Below, one piece after another: positions 12,686 to 25,100 of a stretch of 64,000 nucleotides of DNA. The notes below the pieces were generated by a model. That model was not told where the DNA came from. It did not search any database and worked only from the letters and a program-made list of their open reading frames with translations. Each line of letters starts with the position of its first letter. The first letter of the stretch is position 1. The DNA comes from Galbula dea (lineage: Eukaryota; Chordata; Aves; Piciformes; Galbulidae): contig VWZX01002527.1 in NCBI GenBank assembly GCA_013399015.1, forward strand, positions 317,902 to 381,901, in the 5' to 3' direction. A program made the position numbers and the translations under genes.

Positions 12686-13126
12686 TTACAATCTATCGCA
12701 TTCAATATCAGGGTTATTGGATGGTGTATCTAGAATACCAAAATACCCTTCCCTGTTTGCTGGAGGTGGGGTGTTGGTTGGACTTCCCACCCCAGAATCA
12801 GGGCTTGGTGCAGGGTGCATTTCTCCGGCATACTTCTCTCCTTTCTGGGAGGGCTCTTGTTGTTTTTGCTTGAGGTTTTTGAAACGCTTGAGTTTGACAG
12901 GGTCCTTGACTTCCTTGGCACAATGGAACAAAATTAATATGTCCCTCCGAAATTTGGAGCTCATTCCAAAGTAGATAATGGGATTGTAGAAGCTGGCAGA
13001 TTTAGCAAACAAACTGGCAAGGATGCTGGTAAGATTGGGCACAGGGTGACCAAAAGCAGACCATATAGAGATGACAGCATATGGTGACCATGCGATAATG
13101 AAGGCTGTGCAAATGACAATAGAAAC
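12686..13126 (-). CDS. Opsin coding exon 6 (TM6, TM7, C-tail, stop; residues 253-398)
   Basis: The acceptor is tgtctttcag. TM6 has IAWSPYAVISIW, close to OPN5. ECL3 holds an NLT sequon at N283. TM7 has LFAKSASFYNPIIY, with Schiff-base Lys294 and the NPxxY motif. Helix 8 follows (KFRRDI) with Cys321 as a palmitoylation candidate. The roughly 75-residue tail is first basic (KLKRFKNLKQK), then rich in Ser/Thr/Pro (SPDSGVGSPTNTPPP) with candidate receptor-kinase sites. It ends ECDRL and TAA (12688-12686). Confidence 0.95.
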   Translation of the reverse strand, partial: VSIVICTAFIIAWSPYAVISIWSAFGHPVPNLTSILASLFAKSASFYNPIIYFGMSSKFRRDILILFHCAKEVKDPVKLKRFKNLKQKQQEPSQKGEKYAGEMHPAPSPDSGVGSPTNTPPPANREGYFGILDTPSNNPDIECDRL

Positions 13127-16100
13127 CTGAAAGACAAAAGAAGATTCGTAAATCTATTCTGGAAGTCTACATCAACAAAGCAATACACTGGGAGTAATAG
13201 CTTGGACATTTGACTGAAAGGGAAACAGTAACTTTTAGATTGTCCTGAGGGTATGGCTCACAGGAGAATGCAAGCAAGCAAAAGATTTGCTTTGGTGGAG
13301 CCAGGAAGACCTGTAAGCCATATGTTGAATTTTGGCATGGTGGTGTGCTTAAGCAATGCATTATCTAATGGAATGAAAACAGCTTCAGTTCCCCCTATGT
13401 TTATATGAATTTGGAAGGTTTCAGGTAGACTTAAGTTGGCAGTAAGTAAATTGAAAGCTCTACGGTAAGTTCTGTGTTTTCTAAGAAGTAATGTAGCTTC
13501 TGAAAAAAAGAAAGTGTATGCTAAAGCAAATTTTTTGTTTTCTCCTGTATAAGCCACTCTAATTATATTTAGATTACTTTTCATATGTGATGTATTACAA
13601 ACATTAGCCAACTGATGATGCAGGAGTTTTAAACAAACCTCAGATTCCTCACTGAGTTCAGATTTTGCCACTAGAGATTACAGAGAAATGAAATGTAACT
13701 GGTTGGTTTTATTAAATTCCAGTTAAGACCAATTTTTTCAAAGACAGTTTTCACTGAAATAAATCCCACAAAACATGAAACCCAAACTCACCCTGGTGAC
13801 GTCCCGCTCTATCCTCCTCTGTCTGTCTGTGGGATCACCCAGTCCTGCTAATGCATGGCTTAGCTTGACAGTATTGATAATTGATACATATGAGAAGACC
13901 ATGACTGAGACAGGTAGGAAAAAACAGCAGATGAAAATGGAGACAATGTAGGACTTGTAGATTGTGGAGAAGTTGGCTTTTCCCCAGTCTATCTCACAGG
14001 TGCCATACATACGATCTGGAAAGAAAAAAAGATTTGTTAACATTTGTGGAGCATTTATCTGCTTTTGAGTTACTAATTTACCACTTAAAATGCTGTACTT
14101 TTCTTCTTTTAAGCACTGAAGAATGCATTGATCCTTCCAATTTCATAATCCGTGACATGATTTCCTACATGAACAATTTTTAAAGACCAGCTAGACTGTA
14201 ATGAGTTTTAGCCTATTATAGTTTTGTCCAGTTTAGATTTCCAGTGTAACTCCATAGTGCGCAAACTGTTGTTTCAGGATAGGAAATTGTGATCCTTTAT
14301 TAGAAAAAAAAATTATAATCATTCACTAGGTTGATGTTCTTGAGTGTTATCTACTTTTATTCATGTTAATATTCTACATCACAGAATCACAGAATCACAG
14401 AATGTTAGGTGTTGGAAGGGACCTCAAAAGATCACATAGTCTAACCCTCCTGCCACAGCAGGATTCCCTACAACAGGTCACACAGAAGCACGTCCAGATG
14501 GGTTTTGAATACCTCCAGAGAAGGAGACTCCACAACCTCTCTGGGCAGTCTGTGCCAGTGCTCTGGCACCCTCACTGGGAAAAATATTTTTCTTGTATTC
14601 ACATGGAACATCCTACGCTTCAGTTATAACCATTGCACCTTGTCTTGTCACTGGGCTTCACTAAGAAGAGCCTGACTCCATCCCCTGATACAAACCCTTC
14701 AAGTGTTTAAAAGCACAGATGAGGTCACCCCTTATTCTCCTCTTCTCCAAGCTAAAGAGACCCAGCTCCCTTAGCCTTTCCTCATCAGGAAGATGTTCCA
14801 GCCCCTTCATCATCTTGGTGGCTCTGTGCTGGACTCTTTCAAGCAGTTCCCTGTCCTCCTTAAACTGAGGGGCCCAGAACTGGACACAATATTCCAGATG
14901 CGGCCTCACCAGGGTAGAAGAACCCCTCTTGACCTACTAGCCACACCCCTTCTAATACACCCCAGAATCCCATTGGCCACAAGAGCACACTGCTGGCTCA
15001 TGGTCACTCTTGCATCTACCAGGAACCCCAGGTCCCTTTCCCCTTCACTGCTCTCCAACAGGTCAGCCCTCAACCTATACTCATACGTGGGGCTGGCCTT
15101 TCCCGAGCGCAAAACTCAACACCTGGCCTTACTGAATTTTATTCAATTTCTCCCTGCTCTACTCTCCAGCCTCTCTAAGTCATGCTGAATAGCAGCAGAA
15201 CCTCTGGTGTGTCAGCCACTCCACCCAGGTTAGTGTCAGCAGCAAACTTACTGACAGTGCAGTCTGTTCCCTCATCCAGGTCATTAATGAATACATTGAA
15301 AAGCACTGATCCCAGTACTGACTCCTGAGGGACTCCACTACACACAGGCCTCCAGCTAGACTCCATCCCACTGACCACAACTCTCTGACCGCTGTCCTTC
15401 AACCCGTTCACAATCTACCTCTACTACCCAATCATCCAGACCACACTTGCTCACTTTAGCTGCAAGGATGCTGTGGGAGACAGTGTCAAACATTTGGCTG
15501 AAATCAAGATAAGCCACATCCACTGCCCTACCCTCATCTATCCACCTGCTTATGTCCTCATAAAAGGCTATCAGGTTGGTGAAACATGACTTCCCCTTGG
15601 TAAACCCATGCTGACTGCTCCTAATGACCCCCTTATCCATGATATGCCTAGAGACAGAGTCAAGGATAAAGTGTTCCATCACCTTTCCAGGGATGGAGGT
15701 GAGGCTGACCAGTCTATAGTTACCCGGCTCCTCCTTCTTGCCCTTTTTGAATACTGGACTGACATTTGCCTTCCTCCAATCCCCAGGCACTTCTCCTGTT
15801 CCCCAGGACTTAACAAAGATAATGGAGAGTGGCCTGGCAATGACTTCTGCCAGCTCCCTCAACACCCGCAGGTGCATCCCATCAGGTCCCAAGGATTTCT
15901 GGATGTCCAAATGGCTTAGCTGCTCCCTAGTCCACCCTCATCAAGCAAGGACAACTCCTCTTTTATCCTGACATCATCTGGAGGCTCAGAGATCTGAGGC
16001 TCTTGAGCACAGTCTCTAACAGTCTAGACAGAGACAAAGAAGGCATTCAGTAACTCCACCTTCTTTGTATCATCTGTCACCAAGGCACCCACTTCATTCA

Positions 16101-19100
16101 GCAGGAGGACTACATTGCCTCTAGGGTTATTTTTTCGGGTGACGTATTTGAAGAAGCCCTTCCTATTGTCCTTTACTTCCCTTGCAAAGTTTAATTCCAG
16201 AGAGGCCTTAGCTTTCCTAGTTGCCTCCCTACAATCTCTGACAACAGTCCTGGACTCTTCCCATGTGGCCAGCCCCTCCTTCCATGATCTCTAGACCCTC
16301 TTCTTCCACTTGAGTTTGCCCAGCAGTTCCCTACTTAACCATTTGGGTCTCCTGGCTCCCTTCCTCGATTTTCTGCATGTTGGGATGCTCTGATCTTGAG
16401 CTTGGAAGAAGTGGTCCTTGAATGTTAACCAACTCTCTTGGGCCCCTTTATCTTCTAGTACTCTGTCTCATGAGATTTCTCCTACGAGTTTCTTGAAAAG
16501 ATCAAAGTTGGCCCTACTGAAGTCTAGGGTTGTGATCTGACTAGGTATATTGTTCCTACCACACAAGATCCTCAACTCTACCACCTCATGGTCACTGCAG
16601 CCAAGGTTGCCCTCAACCTCTACCTTTTCAACCAGACCCTCCTTGTTAGTGAGTATCAGGTCCAGCAGCACCCCCCTCCTAGTGGGCTCATCCACCATTT
16701 ACATCAAGAAGTTATCATCAGTGCACTGGAGATACCTTCTGGACTGTGAATGGCTGGCTGAGTAGGCCTTCCAGCAAATATCTGGGTAGTTAAAATCCCC
16801 CATAAGAACCAGGGCCTGTGATTGCAAAGCTACTGTCAGCTACCTGGAGAAAGCCTCATCAAATTCCTCATCCTGATCAGGTGGCCTGTAATTAACACCC
16901 ACAACAGTATCACCCATGCCAGCCTGCCCCTTAATTCACACCCATAAACTCTCTATTTGCTCCTCATTCACCCCTGGACAGAACTCAGTACATTCTAGTT
17001 GCTCTCTCACATAAAGAGCAACTCCCCCACCACTCCTTGTTGACCTGTCTTTCCTAAAGAGGACACAGCCATCCATGACCACATTCCAGTCATGAGAGCT
17101 GTCCCACCATGTTTCTGTAATTGCCACCAGATCATAACCCTTTGACCGCACATGGCTTTCTAACTCCTCTTGTTTATTCCCCATGCTGTATGCATTGGTA
17201 TACAGGCATTTCAGGGAGCAAGCTGAGCATGCCAATTCTACCCTAAGGTTGTGGGAGGCCTTCTGGTCTGTATTAGTACTAGTACTAAACCCTGCCCCAC
17301 TGGTGCAGACCTGGCAGCAACCACATCCCCCTTTAAACCTAATTTAAATGTCTATGGATGAGCCCTCCTAGCTCTCGTCCTAGGACCCTTTTTCCCCTGG
17401 AAGATAAGCTTTTCCCACCTCCTGTCATCTGGCCTGGTATCTTGTAATACCAGCCATTATCAAAGAACCCAAAGCTCTGCTTGTAGCAGCAGTCTCGGAG
17501 CCAGGTATTTATGGACTGAATTCTTGTACTCCATTCCGTACCATGGTCTATTGCTGGAAGTAGGGAAGAGAAAAGTCTGATGACTGCACCATGTTGGGAA
17601 GTTCCCTAGTAATATTCCTAATTTGGGCTCCAGGAAGGTTGCAGACCTCCCTGTGATGAGGGTCAATCCTGCATATTGAAGCCTCTGTTCCCTTTAAGAG
17701 GGAGTCTCCAACAACCACAACTCTTCTCTTCTTTGTGGAAGAGGTTGTGATATGTCCAGGAAGGCTAGCTGACTGTGGCAATACCTCTGATACACATTGC
17801 CTGCCATCCACATCCCCATTAGACTGGCTGTTTTCCAGCAGGGCATCATATCTATTTCTCAGAGGTACCTGGAGACATGAGGCAGGCAAGGAAGGCACCC
17901 GACTTCTGTTGCAGCCATCGACTTTCCTTCACTCACCTGTTTCATTTAGGCCTCTACCTTCCACCTTTGCTGAGTTTTCTGTTACAAGAGCCCCATACCT
18001 CCTCATAAGGAAGGTGTTCCATCCCCTTAATCATCTTGGTGGCTCTGTGCTGGATTTTTTCAAGTAGTTCCCTATCCTTCTTAAACTGAGGGGCCCAGAA
18101 CTGGACACAACATTCCAGATGCGGCCTCGCCAGGGTAGAGTAAAGGGGGAGAAGAACCTCTCTTGACCTACTAACCACACCCCTTCTAATCCCCCCAAAA
18201 TACCATTGGCATTCTGGCCAAGGCTGCCCTCAACCTATACCTTTTCAGCCAGCCCTTCCTTGTTAGTGAGTATCAGGTCCAGCATCACTCCCCTCCTAGT
18301 GGGCTCATCCACCATTTGTGTCAAGAAGTTATCATCAATGCTCTGGAGGAACCTCCTGGACTGTGAATGGCTGGCTGAGTAGGCTTTCCAGCAAATAGCT
18401 GGGTAGTTAAAATCCCCCATAAGAACCAGGGCCTGTGATTGTGATAGTAACTTCCTAAGATGAGAACTGTAACAGTATAACAAGCAATGGTAAAGAGACA
18501 ACATGCCAAATGCAAAATGTTACTACTTATATAGCAAAGTAGCAAGTAAAAACATTGTGTGTTTTTTACCAGAAACAAAAAGGTATTTAGATTCTTAGTG
18601 TAATGAGAGCCATGAAAACAAATTGATATAGTAAGAATAAAGATTATGGGAAGGGGAAACGTAAAAATATCAGACCTTTTGCTAAATTGGAAGCATAGTT
18701 CTGCAGCTATAAAGGAGGTGCAGGCTCCTACAAATGGAGTCAGATAGATTGCAGGATCTACAGCTACTGGGATTTACAAAAGGACAGTGGCTGATCAGGT
18801 ACTTAATAGGTACTTAAGGGAAAGGCTGTGGAAATAAGGGACAGTCTCTGCTTAAATATTTTTCAGAATAACAGTTGACTTCTTTATACCCTCTGATGTG
18901 CTTGAAAATGCCTCCTTATAGAAAACTTGAGTCCAATAGCGTTAGAGCTCTGTTTTCTACAGGCTGTGAATTGTTGAATTTTCTTCTTAAGTGCAAAAAG
19001 CTGGGTTTTTTATACAGTCGTTTGAGGGGTTTTTTTTTCCCTTGACAACTGTGTCAGCAAATTAAATTACAAATAAATGAAAGATGAACCAAAACTATGT

Positions 19101-22100
19101 AAGTCAAGTATTAACAAGTCCTAGAAATACTACACAGGTGGAGACTGCATGAATTAGTAACAGCTCTTCCTGACATCCAGTGGTAATTCTGAAGAAAAAA
19201 ATAATCCCTTAATTCCTCACAGGTGATTGGAAGTTTAGACAGGATGAAATAAAGGAGCAAAATATTAAAATCTCTTTTATGATTCTCATTAAAAAAAAGC
19301 TTGCTATTTTTTACACCAGAAACACTATGTGTTGCTGTCTGAATGTGTTCAGTAGTAGAAATAGAATTTGGTGTCCCTTACCATTTTCATCAGTAGACCT
19401 TGTTTGTAAAAACTTTTGACTGAAAAATGAAAGCAACCTCTAGATGACATGAAAAGAAAATTCAGCAGATTTTATGAAAGTCAGAATTCAGAGCTCTATT
19501 TCCTCCCATGGGCGGGGGGATAGGGACACTGAGAAGTGGCATTTCCAAAATTTATCAAGGTCCTGGAAACCCCTTCATCTGCTGCGTAGAAGCAAGAGGT
19601 CCAAGGCAGCCAGGTATTGTGCACAGTGATCTGTCAGCACACAGTGCCTGCTCCACTGCCTGCTGCTGCGCTTGCCATTGCTGGGCTCCCAATTCTCCAC
19701 AGGTGACCTCAGTGGAAATCTGTTTAGAGTCAGGTAGCCAAGGAACCTGAAACCACTGTGATTTTCAGCAGGGAAATCTGCTCCTAGAAGTGGTCTTGAA
19801 GACCCCTGTCAAGGAATTGAATCCGACGTACAAAGATGATCCATGGAGGCAATTAGATGCCCTGACAAGGTAGTGATGCCCAAGATGTCCCTGGTTCCAG
19901 ATTAAGGCTAAAAAGGACATCAGAAATTCTACTATAAATAAAGAGGTAACAAATTTAATGTACAAAGAAAACATGAATTGTCAGATCCATGGAAAATGAC
20001 CAGTGCAAACCATCCAAGTTTATGACATGCCCAGAATGCAAAAATATGACTTAAAATTAGAACAGGCAAACAAAGAGTTTGGTTTTGTCTCAAATAAAAG
20101 ATACATTTAGCTTAATATCCTGGTAACATTTTCATTTCAGAAAGATAGAAGATTTAACCAATCATAGGAAAAAATCGGGTGCTTTTCACACACTCACAGT
20201 ACAAGGGTCCAGAGATACCTCAAAACTTATGTATATAATAAGTAAGAGAATATATTCACATGGCTGCTTTAATAGGTCATAGAAGATTTCATGACTTGTC
20301 AAAGGATGCAGTTGCAGTAATTTTGTGGTGTGGGAATATTCCTTAGACGTTGAATTCCTGCAGTATTCACTCTTTAAAATTTTTCTCTTTCCCCTCCTCC
20401 TTTTGTACTCTAATCATTTCTTGGACTGACAAACTTTCTGACATCTTTTTCTTCTTCTGTTATGTTAATACTCATACTTTTAACGAACTGTTTCACCAGA
20501 TCTTCCTGGCTTGTCTTATAGTTTCAAGCTTAACTTGCTGGAAGTTGTACTCTTTTCTAGCTTCCCAGTCTTGATAGTTTTTGAAGGATGTCTTTTGATA
20601 GTTTCCTTTATGTCATTGCCTAACCATGCCAAATATTTCTAGCCTCTCTTTTTTTCATAGGTAATATGAACTTGATCCAAGTCTTTCCTGTGATACTTCA
20701 AAAAAATTTCTTTACAGCTGCCCATATGTCATTTATGATGAATGATTTTCTTAGTTCCACTAATGATTGGTCTGGTTTATCACAAACAGCAAGAAAAAAA
20801 GTTAAGTATCTTTGTTCAGCTAAGTGGAGAGGTGCCAAATAAGTACAACTGAAAGATACCTGTATACTGTTACCTGTATAACTGCCCCAGCCAAGTAACG
20901 GAGCTGCCGACCAGAAGAAAGCTGCTGTCCAAATGAGAACCAGAGCCACTGTCATACTGCTGTTGCTGATGCAGTGACCTGCGTGGTTTAATCAGAAAAC
21001 AATATCTAGGAAGACAAACATATCTCTGAAATGCACTAAATGCATTTAAATCTAAATGCACTCCTATACCAATAGCAAATAAGGAAAATACAGCTATTTT
21101 AAATATTAAGACAAAAGATGCATATTCATAAGAAAATCCTAGATTTGAAAACATATGTCAGGCTTCTGTTGAAGACTGTTTGTGAACAGTGGAAACAAAA
21201 GTTTTTTAAGCACGTGACAATGTGTTTGATGAGCAATGCAGAATTAGCAAACTCTACATTAGACTTACGTTTTGCAAACAACAGTCTTTTGCAAAAACCC
21301 CAGTCTTTTGCAAAGACAAAAAAACCCCCCAAACCAACAAAATGAAAGAGAGTGGCTAGTAGAAGTTTTTTAGCACTTGAGAGAGTAATGAATAGTGGTT
21401 GGCGTATTCAGATAGTAGATAACAGGGCACTAGAGAAGAAAGAAATGTGGGTGCAAGGCTGTGGTGATGGTGCTTTGCAGATCTGGGAGACAGGCAGGAG
21501 AGACGAGAGTCTGCCTGGGCACGGTTAGGTCATGGTCAGTTCTGGGGATGGTAGGACTAATTTTCATCTGTGGTATGAAACCGTCCACTGAGGGGAGACT
21601 GAGGAGGCATGTAAGGATGGCAGGCCATGCAGTACTACAAAAGCTGGTGGCAAGATGCACAGACTGAATGTTCCCAATATCATCTAAAGTCCATGATGTC
21701 TGCTGTGCATGAGTCCTAGCAAAACACTTTGAAGAGTGAAAATATTTTTATTTAGGACAGCCTTCAAACCAAGGATCTTATCAACAACTGGAAAGTTCCC
21801 AAACATCATCTCATAGAAGATGAAATTCATTGCTTACAGTGAGATACATATAACAGTGTATTCATCAGTTAGGAGTCAGTTAAGTTGTATTTTGAAGAAC
21901 ACAGAGGATCAGCAGGACCTGTGATATCTTTGGCACAAGTGTGAATTTAACCCCTAGTGACCAAAGTGTTCTAGTAATAATTTGGCTCTTAATAGGGTCA
22001 ACCCTGAAGGGTTGTTCTATGTAAACATGTTTGTAAAGTAAATGACTGTATTATGTTCTGATTTCCAATGCATCTAATTTATATTTGATATAGCCTGTGA

Positions 22101-25100
22101 CTGAAAGAAATACAGATTTACATCAGGTTTGAGGAAGGCAGGAGTGGACTTGCCTTTATTCCTTACCTCTCTCAGGATGGCAGCCCTTGATATAGCGAGT
22201 CACACTGATTACTGTAAGGGTATTAATGCTAGCCAGGCCAAAGAGAAGTGTCAGGAAGCCATCGACCTGAAAAAACAAACCAGTGCAGAATGTTCTTTTA
22301 CTGCAGAGAGCTGAAGAGGAAAAGAACTACAATGATTGCTCCAGAAATCCAGTAGCAGGGAAATATAAAATGTCAGGTGCAGTTACCTTCTATAGGATCA
22401 GTGAGCAAGCAAATGCTCAAAAAATTATATGTGCTCTGTCATGAACATAAAATAAACAAGGAAACACACCCTTACATTTATGCTTTCCCCAAATGACTTG
22501 CCAAATGAAGGAGAAAAAGGATGAACCAAAAAGAAGAAAAGCCCTGAATAGGCAAAAATGCACTGGTTGCAGCTGCCCTGCTTAGGCAGAACAAACATAC
22601 AAACGGAATCAATGAAATTTAGGCCAAAGAGGGAACAGTGTAGGAGGTAATGGGCTTGGCTGGGTGAGAGAAGCTTTTAAGATTTTACAAAACCATCCAA
22701 AGCTAAATAATTCTAGTAGACTGAGTCTTAATGTTGGTGCTACTGATTCCCTTCTATTTATTAAGCCATGATCCTTGCCACCTCCGACTGAGGTAGGCAG
22801 AGATGTATGGCTCTGTAGGCTCCCACTGACGTCAGTGTCTCAGCAATACATGCATAGGATGGTTACAATTCTGTAGATTCACTTATGGGGATAGGAAGGA
22901 TGTTGCTGCTGACTGTAGCCATCTGCTAGGGAGCACTGTATGACTGGGAACCGATCCAGGCAAAACACTGAACGCAGTCCTTTTTTTGCAATGATATACC
23001 AAACTGGCCAGAGTAGAGGAACTCTTGGAGGTCCCAGTTTTACACCAAGTGAAGCAGGAATATTAAGCAAGTGTCTCGGGACTGTAACTTGGCATTCACG
23101 TGGTAAAATTATCATTGGAAAAGCACATCATTATTCTACAGGAACAAACTCTGTCTCTGTTTGAAGAAGCACAACTCCCATGGATTTCAGTTTATACCAG
23201 CACTGAATCTGAGGCTTTAATCGAGACCTAAAGCTGAAACTGTGCTATATTGCATAAATCAAATTAGGTGATGGGTTAGGAAAGGGCTGCTTTGCTATTT
23301 CTTTCACTGCTGCTTTTTCTTGCTACCAACACCCTTATAATTATCTACCTCTTAATGCCAATTTTTACAGAACCACCACATTTCTAATACATGCAGGACT
23401 TGCTACTACAATCTACATTCCCATGTCCTCCACCTGAAATAAGCTCGTGCTTGATGTATGTATTCAACCATGTCTGCACCATAAAACAGACTTCCTTGGA
23501 TGTTTCAGCTACTTGCTAGAAGCTGAACTTGGCTGAATTTGGCTCACTGTATGGTGTGGAGCCTGGTGAAATACCTGGATATGCAAATGTGTTCTGCATT
23601 TCATTAGCCTTATTGATATAAACAGCTGCCACTTCTCCATTTGCTCTGACAGTGCTTCACAGATGTAGAAAAGAGCATGGCCAAGGACTACTGAGAAACT
23701 AGGCTACGTAAACCTAAGTAATTGCATTAGTTATTAGATTAGAAAGGAAGCAGTGTTTCAGCAATGACGCAAATAAACACTTTGAAATTAAGTCTAAAGA
23801 GCTATGAGAGTGAATACTAAAATAGTAGGACAAGCTTGCTAGTGTGTATTGTAGCCTTTCTACACTGAAACTGGTTGAGACTTTCTGAAATACATTGGTA
23901 TATGTTTTGTCACCTGCAAATGTGAGTACTGTTCTCCCACACCCCTTTTCTGATACCAGACCAAAGAGAGACAATTATATTAAATGATCAGTTTGAACAG
24001 CTTTTGAGCAAACTTACAAAGGAGGAAAGCGGGTCTAAAAATACACTCCTCCCTTTACCATTTAAGATGAAATGGAACCTTAAGAAAGAACAAGCCAAAT
24101 TAGGTCAAGGCACCCTTCTTTATGAGCCTCCTCTCCTTTATGAGGAGAGGCTCGGGGAGATGGGGCTGTTTTGCTTGGAGAAGAGGAGGCTACGGGGAGA
24201 CCTTATTGCTCTCTTCAGTTACCTTAAAAGAGGTTGTAAAGAGGTGAGTGTTGGCCTCACTTTTAACTAGCAATAGGACTAGAGGGAATGGGTTCAAGTT
24301 GTCCCAGGGCAGGCTTTGATTAGGTATAAGGAAAAATTTATTCACCGAAAGAGTGGTGAAGTATTGGAATAGGCTGCCCAGTGAAGTGGTGGAGTCACCA
24401 TCCTTGGATGCTTTCAAAATACAGGTAGATGTGGCACTTAGGGGGATGGTTTAGGGATAGCAGTAGTGTACGGCTTTTGGTTGGACTTGGTGACCTTAAA
24501 GGTCCTTTCCAACTGTGATGATGTTTCTATGTTTCTAAAATGTTTTCTGTGCGGTGTTGTCTTCCTAAAGAAATGTAGTTTTACTGAAAGCAATTTAGTT
24601 CATAGGGCTGAGTCATTGATAGTGCTATGTCTTGTTTTCATGATATTTCATAAGAGCATTTCAGCAGATCTAAATACTGTTGTTTCTGCTAGTGTGGAAG
24701 CTATCATCAGAGATTTGACCAGAGTCATACTGTCAGTAATTGACTAAAGCGGCAGCAGTCTCCCAGGGGCAGATGTGCTAACTGCCCATGTGCCAGTCAT
24801 AGGCTTGGTACTTTAGAAACAGGTGACAGGTTGAAATGTTAAGGAGGAGAAGGAGCTCTGGGAATGTCAAGAGGTCTGGAATGAAATGAATAAAGGAAAT
24901 AAATGAAGTGGCTCCCAAGCTGCAGAACAGCCTACTGAGGCCACAGCATCTGGAACATTAAAACACAAGCGAGGATCCAACAGGTTTAGGGCTGCTTTGC
25001 GTGTAGGATCCTCAAACCATTACTGTCCCTGCCAAACTTCTATCTGCAGTGATTTTGCTCTTGAGCCTAGCTATGCATACATAATTTGCAATACATTTAT

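Larger units (their letters stand above)
14016..20873 (-). other. Opsin intron 4
   Basis: This intron is about 6.9 kb. Roughly 14383-18445 is minus-strand CR1, described separately. The remainder (14016-14380 and 18446-20873) is AT-rich, and I recognise no gene or repeat in it. Confidence 0.8.
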
